A stretch of 64,000 nucleotides of DNA from Henriciella sp. (GCF_029937755.1 NZ_JAPYPG010000001.1:124001-188000), one strand, 5' to 3'; positions 10,042 through 19,905 are shown, numbered from the stretch's first letter. The notes: generated from the letters alone by a model not told the origin. Made by a program: numbers and translations.

Positions 10042-10638
10042 ATGACCCCCAGAATTCTCCTGATCCTGACAGCCGTCATCGCCGCCATCGCCCTGGCGCC
10101 TTCTGCCTCGGCGCAGTTCGGCCGCGAGCAGGTCGCGAAGCCCGATGCCGATGAGCTTTATGCAGACCGGGCGGTAAAGCGAGGCTGGTATGATGATGCC
10201 CGCGAACGCTATTCCGCCGCCTGCGAAGACCAGTCCCGCCAGACCGCCGTCTGGGCCCGCAACTGCCGCAAGCTCGCCGACATGGAACGCAAGGGCCAGG
10301 GCGCCAAGCAGGATTATGACGCGGCCCGCAAGCTCTATGACCGCGCCTGTTTCGACGGCCGCAATGACGAAGCCTGCATGCAGCAGGCCTATACCAGCTT
10401 CAAGGGCGTCGATGGCAATGAGGACTGGCCGTACGCCCGCAAGCTCTACAAGCAGGCCTGCGATCTGGACAATCAGAAGGGCTGTGCCGGTTACGGCTCA
10501 ATGCTCTATCGCGGCCAGGGCGGCGCCATGAAGCGTGATGAGGGCAAGAGCCTCATCCAGAAGGCCTGCGAAGCCGGCGATGAATGGGCCTGTGATCGTG
10601 CCCGCGGCTTCGGCTTTCCTGATCGCCGCAGCCTGTAA
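10042..10638 (+). CDS. Secreted Sel1-like repeat protein
   Basis: The ATG at 10042 follows GGAG with 7-nt spacing. The 198-residue product has a signal peptide ending around APSASA-QF, then Sel1/TPR-like helical repeats (AARKLYDRAC, YARKLYKQAC, GKSLIQKAC) in which paired cysteines recur, as in the periplasmic Hcp-type Sel1 proteins. Such repeats normally bind other proteins; no partner is evident here. The frame is open far upstream, but that stretch is antisense to the SDR and not coding. Confidence 0.8.
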   Translation: MTPRILLILTAVIAAIALAPSASAQFGREQVAKPDADELYADRAVKRGWYDDARERYSAACEDQSRQTAVWARNCRKLADMERKGQGAKQDYDAARKLYDRACFDGRNDEACMQQAYTSFKGVDGNEDWPYARKLYKQACDLDNQKGCAGYGSMLYRGQGGAMKRDEGKSLIQKACEAGDEWACDRARGFGFPDRRSL

Positions 10639-10644
10639 GCCGGC

Positions 10645-11034
10645 ATGGCGCCGCAAACGCCTCATCGCGGCATCAGCGCCCTGACGCTGTCGACGCGGGA
10701 CATGGCTCGCGCTGTAGCCTTCTACGAGACGCTCGGTTTCCAGCTCGACTATGGCGGACCGGACGCGGAATTCTCGACGCTATGGGCCGGGCCGTCGGCG
10801 CTCAACCTGACGACAGAAATCGGCGACGCCCCACTCAGCTTCTGGGGCCGCGCGATTTTCGAGGTCGAGGATGTCGACGCCTTTCATGCCGCCATCACGG
10901 CTGCCGGTATCGAGACCGACTTCACGCCCCGCGACGCGCCCTGGCTGGAACGATACTTCCATCTCAAGGATCCAGACGGGCATGAGTTGAGTTTCATGAC
11001 TCCCATGCCCAACAAGAAGGAACGCCATTCATGA
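10645..11034 (+). CDS. VOC superfamily protein (glyoxalase/bleomycin-resistance fold)
   Basis: A 129-residue single-domain protein with paired beta-alpha-beta-beta-beta modules. The first opens LTLSTRDMARAVAFYETLGF, and the second ends in the typical LKDPDGHELSFM. Metal-binding or drug-binding function cannot be read from sequence alone. It starts 6 nt after the Sel1 gene and its TGA overlaps the next gene's ATG, so the three genes probably form one transcript. Confidence 0.85.
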   Translation: MAPQTPHRGISALTLSTRDMARAVAFYETLGFQLDYGGPDAEFSTLWAGPSALNLTTEIGDAPLSFWGRAIFEVEDVDAFHAAITAAGIETDFTPRDAPWLERYFHLKDPDGHELSFMTPMPNKKERHS

Positions 11035-11477
11035 CGATCCGCCTTGCAACCATCGCTGCCGCCACCGCGCTCACCGCCTGCTCTGGCGAACAAGCCGGCC
11101 CGCCGGCCTCCCAGCAAGACACCGACTTCGCTGCCCGCAGCGCTGACCTCCCGCAGGAGATGTCGGTGGAAACCCCTGAGCCCAATGCCCGGATCACGAC
11201 ACCTCTCCAGCTGTCCGGTTCAGTGCCGGGCACATGGTATTTCGAGGGCAGCTTCCCGATCCGCCTGCAATCGGCCGATGGGGAAACCCTGGCGCAATCG
11301 GTTGCCAATTCGACGGAAGACTGGATGACGGAAGAGCCGGTTGCCTTTGAAGCCAGCCTCGATTTTTCGGTCTCCGCGCCAACCGAGGCGACGCTTGTCC
11401 TCAGTGAGGATGACCCCAGCGGCCGCGGGAATGTTCAGGAAGCTCGCCTGCCCGTTGTGCTTTTTCCCAGAAACTGA
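11031..11477 (+). CDS. Gmad2-domain lipoprotein
   Basis: The 148-residue product has a lipoprotein signal peptide (ATALTACSG, lipobox cysteine at about 16). From residue 45 it reads like a Gmad2 immunoglobulin-like domain: PEPNARITTPLQLSG, GTWYFEGSFPIRL, EASLDFSV and a glycine-rich GRGNVQEARLPVVLF end. Such domains bind or dock other envelope proteins. The start overlaps the VOC stop (ATGA), implying translational coupling. A specific role is not known. Confidence 0.75.
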   Translation: MTIRLATIAAATALTACSGEQAGPPASQQDTDFAARSADLPQEMSVETPEPNARITTPLQLSGSVPGTWYFEGSFPIRLQSADGETLAQSVANSTEDWMTEEPVAFEASLDFSVSAPTEATLVLSEDDPSGRGNVQEARLPVVLFPRN

Positions 11478-11541
11478 AATTGCATAAAATTTCAATCATG
11501 CGGTTACGCTGTTTTTCGCAAATAGCTGCTATCCAGCTTTC

Positions 11542-12318
11542 ATGGGACGAGATTATCAGCTCCTTGATGCAGGCTCCGGGGCCGTAACCCGCGCGTTTAC
11601 CTTCTTCGGGTTCGTTCTGGCCGCCGCCCTCTCACTGGCCACGATTTTCGCGGTCCTGGTTGCCCGTTTCGGCCAAATTCCCGCTGACAGCCACGAATTT
11701 ATTTCGGTTACCGTACTGATCGCGACCTGCGTTGCGGCCCCGATGGGTGCCATGGCCGCGCAGAACCAGTACCGGGTCGACCAGTACAACTCGACCCTGC
11801 ACGCCATGGCGTCGACCGATCCACTCACCGGCCTGCTCAACCGCCGTTCCTTCGAGAAACTGGCGCATGAAGAGATCGCGCGCATGCAGCGCACGCAGAC
11901 CAACGCCAGCATTGCCCTGTTTGATCTCGACCATTTCAAGCAGTTCAACGACATGCACGGCCACGCCTTTGGCGACCGTGTGCTGACGGAAATTGCGAGT
12001 ATCAGCCATTCGGAACTGCGCGGGCCGTTCGACCGGCTTGGCCGCTGGGGCGGCGAGGAATTCGTCATCCTGATGAGCAATCTCACGCCGGAACAGGCCG
12101 AAGCCGTCTGCGAACGGCTGCGCCGGCGCATCGAACGCGCAACAATGACCTACAAGGACCGCACGGCCCTTGTCACCGCGAGCTTTGGCGTCGCGCCGCT
12201 GCGTGCGGACCGGGGCCTCGCCCAGGCGCTCGAGGAAGCAGACGAGATGCTCTACCAGGCGAAGAATACAGGCCGGAACAAGGTCGTCTGCGCCCGCAAG
12301 TTGCGCAGCGTCGCATAA
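11542..12318 (+). CDS. Membrane diguanylate cyclase (GGDEF)
   Basis: Makes cyclic di-GMP from two GTP. The 258 residues comprise two membrane helices at about 13-40 and 50-70, then a GGDEF domain starting STDPLTGLLNRRSFEKL. The active-site loop is GGEEF within RWGGEEFVIL, so catalysis should be intact. The allosteric I-site RxxD, expected five residues before GGEEF, reads GPFD, so the arginine is missing and product inhibition through that site is unlikely. No extracytoplasmic sensor domain is present beyond the short loop between helices. Confidence 0.9.
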   Translation: MGRDYQLLDAGSGAVTRAFTFFGFVLAAALSLATIFAVLVARFGQIPADSHEFISVTVLIATCVAAPMGAMAAQNQYRVDQYNSTLHAMASTDPLTGLLNRRSFEKLAHEEIARMQRTQTNASIALFDLDHFKQFNDMHGHAFGDRVLTEIASISHSELRGPFDRLGRWGGEEFVILMSNLTPEQAEAVCERLRRRIERATMTYKDRTALVTASFGVAPLRADRGLAQALEEADEMLYQAKNTGRNKVVCARKLRSVA

Positions 12319-12385
12319 GCCCGCGCATCACTTCTTTCCAATCAGGCAATTGAGACCGGGGCTGCGCGTTCATAGATAGACGCGC

Positions 12386-13396
12386 ATGATACCTTTCTCC
12401 GTGCTCGATCTCGCCCCGATCGTCGAAGGCAGCAATCCGCGTGAGGCACTCGCCCGCGCCCGCCGCCTCGCCACCCATGCCGACCGGCTCGGCTACAACC
12501 GCTACTGGCTGGCCGAACACCACAACCTGCCCGGCATTGCGAGCGCGGCCACCGCCGTCATGATCGCGCATGCCGGACAGGACACCGAACACATCCGGCT
12601 TGGGGCCGGGGGCATCATGCTGCCCAATCACGCCCCGATCATGGTGGCCGAACAATTCGGCACGCTGGAAGCGATCTATCCCGGCCGCATCGATCTCGGT
12701 CTCGGCCGCGCCCCGGGCGGGGATCAGGCTGTTGCCCATGCGCTGCGCCGCACGCTGGTCGGCGGCGAGGACCGCTTTCCGAAAGAGGTGGTGGAGCTGC
12801 AGGCCTGGCTTGGCGATGTCCAGCCCGGCCAGCGGGTACAGGCCGTACCGGGCGCAGGGACAAATGTGCCGCTCTGGATTCTCGGTTCCTCGACCTTCGG
12901 TGCCCAGCTCGCCGCCCATCTCGGCCTGCCCTATGCCTTCGCCTCGCACTTTGCGCCCTCGATGCTGAAGCAGGCCATCTCCATCTATCGCCAGACCTTC
13001 CAGCCATCGGAACAGCTGAAAGAGCCTTATGTCATGCTCGGCTTCAACATGATTGCGGCTGACACGGACGCCGAGGCCGACCGGCTCGCCTCCTCGCTGA
13101 GACGGACCTTCGTCAATATGCGGCGCGGCATGCCAACCCGGCTGGCACCGCCTGATCCGTCCTTCGATGCAGAAATCCAGCCGCACGAACATGCCGTGCT
13201 GGAGCAGATCCTCAGCTGCTCGGCCATTGGCTCGCCCGAGACGGTGAAGCAGCAGGTGCAAGCCTTTATCGACGACACGGGCGCCGACGAGTTGATCCTG
13301 TCATCGCATATCTTCGACGAGGCAGTCCGCGACCATTCTCTCGAGATCGCTGCGGAGGTGCGCGAGCAGCTCACGTCTGCGAAAGCGGCGGAGTAG
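12386..13396 (+). CDS. LLM-class flavin-dependent oxidoreductase (luciferase-like monooxygenase)
   Basis: The 336-residue protein has the bacterial luciferase TIM-barrel pattern: an N-terminal strand [25 protein letters not shown] near residue 40, [20 protein letters not shown] and [10 protein letters not shown]. These fit the group related to E. coli YhbW. It should use FMNH2 and oxygen, but the substrate is unknown. The ATG at 12386 has no strong ribosome-binding site. It stands alone between the diguanylate cyclase and an exporter on the same strand. Confidence 0.88.
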   Translation: MIPFSVLDLAPIVEGSNPREALARARRLATHADRLGYNRYWLAEHHNLPGIASAATAVMIAHAGQDTEHIRLGAGGIMLPNHAPIMVAEQFGTLEAIYPGRIDLGLGRAPGGDQAVAHALRRTLVGGEDRFPKEVVELQAWLGDVQPGQRVQAVPGAGTNVPLWILGSSTFGAQLAAHLGLPYAFASHFAPSMLKQAISIYRQTFQPSEQLKEPYVMLGFNMIAADTDAEADRLASSLRRTFVNMRRGMPTRLAPPDPSFDAEIQPHEHAVLEQILSCSAIGSPETVKQQVQAFIDDTGADELILSSHIFDEAVRDHSLEIAAEVREQLTSAKAAE

Positions 13397-13455
13397 CATC
13401 GCGTCTCAAAACGTGACTGGCCGCATCGCCGATCACCCGCTAAACGGGCCGGCTG

Positions 13456-14376
13456 ATGATGACCCGTCTGCTTGCCATGCCTGTGCTGATTGCCGCCGTC
13501 GCGATTGCGATGGGGAGCGGTATTGATGCGCTGGTGAAAGGCGTCGCCCCCGGGGCCGGCCTGCATCACCTGCTTGCCTGGCGCTTCCTGTTCGGCGGCG
13601 TGATTGCCTTTGCCGTGTTCCGGGCGAAGAAGCGCCCGCGCCCGTCGAGCGCCGCGATCCGCTTTCACACAATGCGCGGCCTGCTGCAGCTTTTCTGCGC
13701 CTTCACCTTCTTCTATGCGCTCACCCAGCTGCGGCTGGCGGAGGCGACCGCGCTCGGCTTTACCGCCGCCCTTCTGGTCGCCCCGGTCGCGCGCATCGTG
13801 ATCGGCGAGAAGATCAGCCTCGTCGCCGTGGGCGCGGCCCTGCTTGGCTTTGGCGGTGTTGCGCTTGCCGTCTGGGGCTCCGGCGGGACGGGCGGGAGTG
13901 TCGAGGGCACCAACCGGACCCTCGGCCTCGTCTCGCTCTTCGCGTCGACCATCGGCTATGCCTTCGTGCTGGTCCTGCTGCGCCTTCGTGCGACCCGGGA
14001 AGACGCCACCACGATTGCCATGTTCACCAATGTCGTGCCCGCCATTGCGATGCTTCCGGTGACCGTCGGCCTGTTCGGCTTCCCGGCCCTCGCCGCCCTC
14101 CCGCTCTTTGCTGTGCTCGGGATGCTTGGTTATTCAGTGTGGTTCCTGATGACACTCGCCTATGCGCGCGCGCCGGCCCAGCAGCTGGCGCCGCTGGAAT
14201 ACACCGCGCTGATCTGGAGTGCGATCTTCGGCCTGGTCTTCTTCGATGAGCTGCCGGGCTGGCCGCTCTGGGCGGGCGCAGTGATCATCATTGCGAGTTG
14301 CATGATCGTGGCGTTCGAAAGCCATTTCCGCACGCGCCGCGCAACCCGGATGCCTGCGAGCGATCTGCCCGAATAA
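13456..14376 (+). CDS. EamA/DMT-family transporter
   Basis: A 306-residue inner-membrane protein with about ten hydrophobic helices arranged as two EamA repeats, typical of drug/metabolite exporters. Repeat 1 contains the familiar FFYALTQLRLAEATALGF, and repeat 2 ends AYARAPAQQLAPLEYTAL. Two adjacent ATGs (13456 and 13459) are possible starts. It converges on eda, leaving 2 nt between stops. The substrate cannot be inferred. Confidence 0.88.
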   Translation: MMTRLLAMPVLIAAVAIAMGSGIDALVKGVAPGAGLHHLLAWRFLFGGVIAFAVFRAKKRPRPSSAAIRFHTMRGLLQLFCAFTFFYALTQLRLAEATALGFTAALLVAPVARIVIGEKISLVAVGAALLGFGGVALAVWGSGGTGGSVEGTNRTLGLVSLFASTIGYAFVLVLLRLRATREDATTIAMFTNVVPAIAMLPVTVGLFGFPALAALPLFAVLGMLGYSVWFLMTLAYARAPAQQLAPLEYTALIWSAIFGLVFFDELPGWPLWAGAVIIIASCMIVAFESHFRTRRATRMPASDLPE

Positions 14377-14378
14377 GC

Positions 14379-15020
14379 CTAGGCGCCGCGGCCGATCCTG
14401 ACCGCATCCCTAGCCTTGTCGGTGATCGTTGCCCAATCGCCGTTCGCCATCTCGTCCTTCGTGGCAAGCCATGACCCGCCAACGGCAATGACGTTGGGCA
14501 GGGCGAGATAGTCGGCCGCATTCTTCGGGGTGATGCCCCCGGTGGGCATGAAGTCCATGTGCGGCAGTGGGCCGGCCAGCGACTTCAGGAAGTTTGCGCC
14601 GCCGGCTGCCTCGGCGGGGAAGAACTTCATCACGCCATAGCCTTCATCGAAGCGCGCCATGGCTTCACTCGTTGTGGCGACCCCCGGCAGGATGACGCCA
14701 TCATGGTTGCCAAGCGCATCAAGCAGCAGCGGCGACGCCCCCGGTGTGACCAGGAAGTCCGCGCCAGCCTTCAGCGCGGCGTCGACATCCCCTTCGGAGA
14801 TGATGGTCCCCGCCCCCACCAGCAGGTCTTTCTGGGCCTCGCCCATAATCCGTATGACATCAAGGGCAGCCGGCGTGCGCAGCGTGACCTCGACGGTGGT
14901 CATGCCACCTTTGACCAAGGCTTCGGCCAGCGGCTCGGCATAGCGTGCATCATTCACGGTCAGAACCGGCACAATCGGCGCGGCTTCGATTGCAGCCCGG
15001 AAGGCAGTCATCGTCTTCAT
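14379..15020 (-). CDS. eda: KDPG/KHG aldolase
   Basis: Cleaves 2-keto-3-deoxy-6-phosphogluconate to pyruvate and glyceraldehyde-3-phosphate, the last Entner-Doudoroff step. The 213-residue TIM-barrel enzyme shows the Schiff-base lysine in MKFFPAEAAGG, the upstream VEVTLRTPAAL with the catalytic glutamate region, and the phosphate-binding PTGGITPKNAADYL. Length is normal. Its ATG overlaps the glk stop by 4 nt. Last gene of the zwf-edd-glk-eda operon. Confidence 0.97.
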   Translation of the reverse strand: MKTMTAFRAAIEAAPIVPVLTVNDARYAEPLAEALVKGGMTTVEVTLRTPAALDVIRIMGEAQKDLLVGAGTIISEGDVDAALKAGADFLVTPGASPLLLDALGNHDGVILPGVATTSEAMARFDEGYGVMKFFPAEAAGGANFLKSLAGPLPHMDFMPTGGITPKNAADYLALPNVIAVGGSWLATKDEMANGDWATITDKARDAVRIGRGA

Positions 15021-15997
15021 CCTGCAGTCCCTTCATCGAAATGCAGCGCTGCTGCCCCCACTAAAGCCGCCTCGCCAGAGAGCAAGAGGCGGATCGGTAT
15101 GGGATGCATGTAGTCGCTCATCGGTCCACGATTGTTGAAGCGTTCGAGCGCTTCCGGCGCCGCCAGCCAGTCGGCGAGGCGTTCGGCCACGCCACCGGTC
15201 ACGACGACGCCGCCCTTGGTGCCGTTCATCAGCGCGGCATCACCCAGCGCATAGAGCGTTCCGCGGGCGCGAATTTCGCAAATGTCGCGGCATATCCGGT
15301 CGCCTTGCCCGGCGCGCTTCATGATCTCTGCGGGCGGCAGCTCTTCCCACTCCACGCCATCAATGTCGCACAGCGCCTTGTGCACGGCGTTCAGACCCGA
15401 ACCGGACAGGACAAGCTCGCGCGAAACATAGCCATGGCTTTCCTCCAGCTTCACGGCCAGCGCGCGTTCCCGGTCGTTGAAAGGAGCAAAGGCGGCATGC
15501 CCGCCCTCGCCGGTCAGGACACGCCAATTGGTCGTTCCGACCGGGATCAGCGTCGCCATGCCAACCCCTGTGCCCGGCCCGGAGACGAGGATAGGCTCCC
15601 GCTCGCTCTCATCGGGATCGCCCGCCTGCAACAGACGGAAATCGCTTTCCGGCAATTCGGGAATGGCCCGCGCCATGGCGGCATAGTCATTGACGAGACG
15701 AACGCGTTTCAGGCCAGTGTTTGCCTCCAGCCGCTTCTCATCAACGATCCAGTCGCGATTGGTCAGCTTGACGTGGCCTTCATCGACCGGACCGGCAAGC
15801 GCGATCAGCGCCCGTTCCGGACACGTCTTGCCGATATGGTCGCAATAGGTGTTGAGAGCGTCGTCGAACTTGTCGAAACCGTCGCCCGGCATGACCGACA
15901 CGTCGGAGACGGTACAGTGGCCGGCAAAGCCACGCCGCGCGATGGCAAAGCGGACATTCGTGCCGCCGATATCGCCTACGAGTACAGGGTCTGCCAA
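15017..15997 (-). CDS. glk: Glucokinase
   Basis: Phosphorylates glucose to glucose-6-phosphate, feeding the Entner-Doudoroff pathway. The 326 residues match the proteobacterial Glk family: ATP-binding VGDIGGTNVRFA at the N-terminus, LTNRDWIVDEKRLE, the second phosphate motif VSGPGTGVGMATLI, GEGGHAAFAPFNDRE with sugar-binding residues, and VVTGGVAERL. It begins 2 nt after the edd stop and overlaps eda, so it is co-translated with them. Confidence 0.97.
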   Translation of the reverse strand: MADPVLVGDIGGTNVRFAIARRGFAGHCTVSDVSVMPGDGFDKFDDALNTYCDHIGKTCPERALIALAGPVDEGHVKLTNRDWIVDEKRLEANTGLKRVRLVNDYAAMARAIPELPESDFRLLQAGDPDESEREPILVSGPGTGVGMATLIPVGTTNWRVLTGEGGHAAFAPFNDRERALAVKLEESHGYVSRELVLSGSGLNAVHKALCDIDGVEWEELPPAEIMKRAGQGDRICRDICEIRARGTLYALGDAALMNGTKGGVVVTGGVAERLADWLAAPEALERFNNRGPMSDYMHPIPIRLLLSGEAALVGAAALHFDEGTAG

Positions 15998-15999
15998 GC

Positions 16000-17832
16000 C
16001 TAGCCCCCCACAGGCAGGAAGAAATCAAACAGGCTGCCGCCGGATTCCGGCCGGCCGGCATTGTCGCGGAAAGCGCCAAACAGCTCACGGCCAAGCCCCT
16101 GACCGCGAATGTTGGGGCGGAATTGCACCGGCTCACGCGCGTTGAACTCGTCTTCCGGCACCTGGATGTCGAGGCGGCCGGTTTCAGCATCGAGCCGGAT
16201 CACGTCGCCATCGCGCACGCGGGCAAGCGCCCCACCGCGCGCAGCTTCTGGACCGACATGTATGGCCGCCGGGATCTTGCCACTGGCACCCGACATGCGT
16301 CCGTCGGTGACCAGCGCGACCTTGTAGCCCTTGTCCTGCAGCGCGCCGAGCGCAGGCGAAAGCGCATGAAGCTCCGGCATGCCATTGGCCGCCGGGCCCT
16401 GGAAGCGCACAACGGCGATGACGTCCTTGTCGAGTTCGCCGTTCTTGAACGCGTCCTTCAGCCCTTCCTGATTGTCGAAGACGCGGGCGGGCGCTTCGAT
16501 CACCATGCGGTCCGGCTTGACCGACGAGACCTTGATCACGCCCCGGCCTAGAGGCCCATCGAGCATGCGCAGACCGCCTTCCGGCTGGAACGGGTCTTCG
16601 ACAGGCCGCACGATATCGAGATCGCCGCTTGTCTCCGGCGCGTCGCGGAAAGCCAGTTCGCCATTGTCGAGCCAAGGCTCCCTGGCATGTTCCGACAGCT
16701 TACCCATCAGGCCATTGGCCTCGCCGTTCAGCAGGCCGGCCTTGAGCAGTTCCTTAATCACGAAGCTCATCCCGCCCGCAGCCTGGAAGTGGTTCACATC
16801 CGCCGGACCGTTCGGATAGATGCGGCACAGCAGCGGCGTCACCGCGCTCACATCCTCGAAATCCTCGAGCGTGATCTGATAGCCGGAAGCCGCCGCCATG
16901 GCCGGAATGTGCAGCGCATGATTGGTCGAGCCGCCGGTGGCCATCAGGCCGACCATGGCGTTCACCCAGCTCTTGGCGTCGATCATTTCGCCCATCGGCG
17001 TATAGTCGCGCTTCACAGTCAGCTCGACGACACGGCGCACAGCCGCGCGGGTCAGCGCTTCGCGTAGCGGGGTGCCCGGGTTCTCGAAGGCGGCGCCGGG
17101 AATGTGCAGGCCCATCACCTCCATCAGCATCTGGTTGGAGTTGGCCGTGCCATAGAAGGTGCAGGTGCCGGGGCTGTGATAGCTCTCGGACTCGGCCTTC
17201 AGGAGTGCGTCGCGGCCGACCTTGCCGAGCGCGTATTCCTGCCGGATGCGCTGCTTTTCCGGGTTTGGCAGGCCGGATGGCATGGGTCCGCCCGGCACGA
17301 AGATGTGCGGCAGCCAGCCAAAGCGCAGCGCGGCGATCATCAGGCCCGGCACGATCTTGTCGCAGATGCCGAGATGCAGCGCGCCATCGAACATGTCGTG
17401 GCTGAGCGAGACGCCGGAGGCCAGCGCGATCACGTCGCGGGAAAAGAGCGAAAGCTCCATGCCCTGCTGGCCCTGGGTGACCCCGTCGCACATGGCCGGC
17501 ACGCCGCCAGCAACCTGGGCCGTCGCATTTACCTTGCGGGCCTCGTCGCGAAGGATTTTCGGATAATGCTCATAGGGCGCATGCGCCGAGAGCATGTCGT
17601 TGTAAGCGGTGATGACGCCGATATTCGGCCAGTTGGCCCCCAACAGATGGGTCTTGTCCATGACCGCGCAGCCGGCAGAGGCATGGGCAAGGTTACCATC
17701 GGCGAGCTTCTGGCGCGCAAAGCCCTCCGGCTTTCGCCCGCGGATCAGGTCGAGATAGGCCTCACGGGTGTCCTTCGAACGGGCTTCGATCCGCTCTGTG
17801 ACGTCTTTCAGTTTCGGATGCAGGCTTGTCAT
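16000..17832 (-). CDS. edd: 6-phosphogluconate dehydratase
   Basis: Iron-sulfur dehydratase converting 6-phosphogluconate to KDPG. The ATG at 17832 overlaps the zwf stop (ATGA) and has GGTGGAG nine nt upstream, so it is preferred over a GTG at 17847; it gives 610 residues. IlvD/Edd landmarks include the cluster-ligand regions [24 protein letters not shown] and [14 protein letters not shown], and [15 protein letters not shown] near the C-terminus. Length is normal. Second gene of the operon. Confidence 0.97.
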   Translation of the reverse strand: MTSLHPKLKDVTERIEARSKDTREAYLDLIRGRKPEGFARQKLADGNLAHASAGCAVMDKTHLLGANWPNIGVITAYNDMLSAHAPYEHYPKILRDEARKVNATAQVAGGVPAMCDGVTQGQQGMELSLFSRDVIALASGVSLSHDMFDGALHLGICDKIVPGLMIAALRFGWLPHIFVPGGPMPSGLPNPEKQRIRQEYALGKVGRDALLKAESESYHSPGTCTFYGTANSNQMLMEVMGLHIPGAAFENPGTPLREALTRAAVRRVVELTVKRDYTPMGEMIDAKSWVNAMVGLMATGGSTNHALHIPAMAAASGYQITLEDFEDVSAVTPLLCRIYPNGPADVNHFQAAGGMSFVIKELLKAGLLNGEANGLMGKLSEHAREPWLDNGELAFRDAPETSGDLDIVRPVEDPFQPEGGLRMLDGPLGRGVIKVSSVKPDRMVIEAPARVFDNQEGLKDAFKNGELDKDVIAVVRFQGPAANGMPELHALSPALGALQDKGYKVALVTDGRMSGASGKIPAAIHVGPEAARGGALARVRDGDVIRLDAETGRLDIQVPEDEFNAREPVQFRPNIRGQGLGRELFGAFRDNAGRPESGGSLFDFFLPVGG

Positions 17833-19298
17833 TTGCCGTTGCTCCACCAGTCACGATCATCTTCGCGCAACAGCATGCGCGACTCGACCGGACCATCCTC
17901 GAGCCCTGCCGAATAGGTGTGCATGGGCACTTTCGCGTCGCTCCATGCTTCGAGCAGCCCGTCCACCCATTCCCAGGCTTCCTCGACTTCCTCGCGGCGC
18001 ATGAAGAGCGAGAGATTGCCGCGCACCACGTCCATCAGCAGACGCTCATAGGCGTCCGGATATCTCAGTTGAAACGATTCCGCGTAGGAGAGGTTCAGCG
18101 GCAAGGACTGGACACGCAGGCCGCCAGGCCCCGGCTCCTTGATCTGCACGTAAAGCTGGACGCCTTCATCAGGCTGCAGCCGGATGATCAGCCGGTTGGA
18201 ATGGGCCTGTTCCTCGCCGAACATGGCGTGTGGCGCTTCGCGGAACTGCACGACGATCTCGGAGTGACGTGAGCGCATCCGCTTGCCGGTGCGCAGATAG
18301 AAAGGCACGCGCGCCCAGCGCCAGTTATCGACCCACGCCTTGATGGCGACAAAGGTCTCGGTGTCGCTCGCGCCATCCTCCAGCTCTTCGAGATAGCCCT
18401 TCACCTGCTTGCTGTCGACAGTACCCGGCCCGTACTGGGCCCGCACTGTATCGCGGCCCACGCATTTGGATTCGACCGGCCGCAGCGCATTGAGAACCTT
18501 GATCTTTTCGGTACGAATCTCGTCGGCCTCGATCGAGTTGGGCGGCTCCATCGCGATCAGGCAGAGCAGCTGCAGCAGGTGGTTCTGCACCATGTCTCGG
18601 ACAGCACCCGCCGTATCGTAATAGCCGGCCCGGTCGCCCACGCCGACGCTTTCGGACACGGTGATCTGGATATGGTCGATCGCGGTGCGGTTCCAGAGCG
18701 GCTCGAACAGGGTGTTGCCGAAGCGCAGGACGAGCAGGTTCTGGACCGTCTCTTTCCCGAGATAGTGATCGATCCGGTAGATGCGGTCCTCATCGAAGAC
18801 GGCACCGACCCCCGAATTGATCGCCCTGGCAGAGTCCAGGTCAGTGCCGATCGGCTTCTCGAGCACGACGCGGGCGTCGCCCTTGGCCAGGCCAGCCTTG
18901 CCGATCGCCTCGCAGATCGGGACGTAGATCTTCGGCGTGACCGCCAGATAGAAGATCGCCGGGCGGTCATCGTCGCCCAGCTTCTCCTTCAGGTCTGTCC
19001 AGTCGGCGTCCGGCTTGGTCGCGTCCATGGCGACATAGTGGAGAAGCGGCTCAAAGCGCTTCCAGCCCTCGTCATCGAACGCCGCGCCGGTGGAGGCCTT
19101 GCACGCCTTCTTCGCGAAGGCGCGAAACTCCTTGTCGCTCATCTCCGAGCGGGAAACACCGACGAGTCTGGACTCCTCGGGGATCTGGCCATCGAGGAAA
19201 CGATGATAGAGGGCCGGCAGCAGCTTGCGCTGGGACAGGTCACCCGTCCCTCCGAAGATGACGATGTCGAATGTGTCGACGGGAATGAATTTTGCCAT
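17829..19298 (-). CDS. zwf: Glucose-6-phosphate 1-dehydrogenase
   Basis: Oxidises glucose-6-phosphate to 6-phosphogluconolactone with NAD(P) reduction. The start at 19298 (MAKF) follows GGGGAA; 13 additional upstream codons are open but unlike the family. The 489-residue protein has the nucleotide loop IFGGTGDLSQRKLLPA, the active-site RIDHYLGKETVQNLL and the C-terminal substrate domain. First gene of the operon. No 6-phosphogluconolactonase gene follows it, unlike many zwf-pgl arrangements. Confidence 0.97.
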   Translation of the reverse strand: MAKFIPVDTFDIVIFGGTGDLSQRKLLPALYHRFLDGQIPEESRLVGVSRSEMSDKEFRAFAKKACKASTGAAFDDEGWKRFEPLLHYVAMDATKPDADWTDLKEKLGDDDRPAIFYLAVTPKIYVPICEAIGKAGLAKGDARVVLEKPIGTDLDSARAINSGVGAVFDEDRIYRIDHYLGKETVQNLLVLRFGNTLFEPLWNRTAIDHIQITVSESVGVGDRAGYYDTAGAVRDMVQNHLLQLLCLIAMEPPNSIEADEIRTEKIKVLNALRPVESKCVGRDTVRAQYGPGTVDSKQVKGYLEELEDGASDTETFVAIKAWVDNWRWARVPFYLRTGKRMRSRHSEIVVQFREAPHAMFGEEQAHSNRLIIRLQPDEGVQLYVQIKEPGPGGLRVQSLPLNLSYAESFQLRYPDAYERLLMDVVRGNLSLFMRREEVEEAWEWVDGLLEAWSDAKVPMHTYSAGLEDGPVESRMLLREDDRDWWSNGK

Positions 19299-19424
19299 GT
19301 TCCCCAAGTCTGTATGGATGCGCCAATTCCCTGTCAAAGCCTTCCGGGGCCATCAAGGGGACGCATCTCGCCTTTGCCTGCCTCTCGCGCACAGGCACAA
19401 CGCTACCGTATCACGGCACGCTTT

Positions 19425-19440
19425 ATGTTAGCGTTCACAT
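19425..19440. promoter_or_regulatory. Candidate LacI-family operator upstream of zwf
   Basis: ATGTTAGCGTTCACAT is an imperfect 16-nt palindrome (12 of 16 positions symmetric) with a central CG and flanking TGT/ACA. This is the general shape of operators bound by LacI-family sugar regulators. It lies 127-142 bp before the zwf start, where a repressor of the Entner-Doudoroff operon would be expected. No LacI-family gene lies in the window, so the regulator is unidentified. Confidence 0.42.
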
Positions 19441-19482
19441 AGCGTGTTGTAGTAATTCCGGCGAGTCCGGGTCAAGCCCTTC

Positions 19483-19905
19483 TCAGGAACAGCTGGGCGA
19501 AAGTTTTTTCGCCGAGGCCGACAGGATTACCGGAACATTGTTCTCACCGGCTCCCGTCCAGCCCGTGGCGCTCAGGCTGGCCGAGTTGCCGCCGACGATC
19601 AGCCGGCCGCTCAGCATGCCGTCCGGACCGCCTGCGCACTGCAGGGTGAAATGATAGCCATCGCTTGCTTCGCGGCCATCGGTGATCTGGCAATTAGGGT
19701 TGATGTCATTGAACAGGCTCTCATAGGAGGCCTCGGCCATCTCCGGGTCGACACAGCGTGTGCCCTGGTCGCGCATCGGGATCGGCCCCAGTGCCGCAGA
19801 CGCCTCATAGGACCAGAGGCCCGGCGTGACATCGGTCTCGGCGCCTGCCGGAAGGCCGCTCAGGACAAGGAGGACCGGAAGGACAAGACTATGCAGGGGT
19901 TTCAT
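19483..19905 (-). CDS. DUF3617 family exported protein
   Basis: ATG 19905 follows AGGAGT with 9-nt spacing and gives 140 residues. It has a cleavable signal peptide (LVLSGLPAGA-ET), then the DUF3617 pattern: VTPGLWSYEASAALGPIP, a conserved Cys in TRCVDPE, NCQITDGREASDGYHF and FTLQCAGG. The family is periplasmic and of unknown function; the cysteines may pair. It is upstream of zwf on the same strand but separated by 184 bp that contain the zwf control region. Confidence 0.8.
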   Translation of the reverse strand: MKPLHSLVLPVLLVLSGLPAGAETDVTPGLWSYEASAALGPIPMRDQGTRCVDPEMAEASYESLFNDINPNCQITDGREASDGYHFTLQCAGGPDGMLSGRLIVGGNSASLSATGWTGAGENNVPVILSASAKKLSPSCS

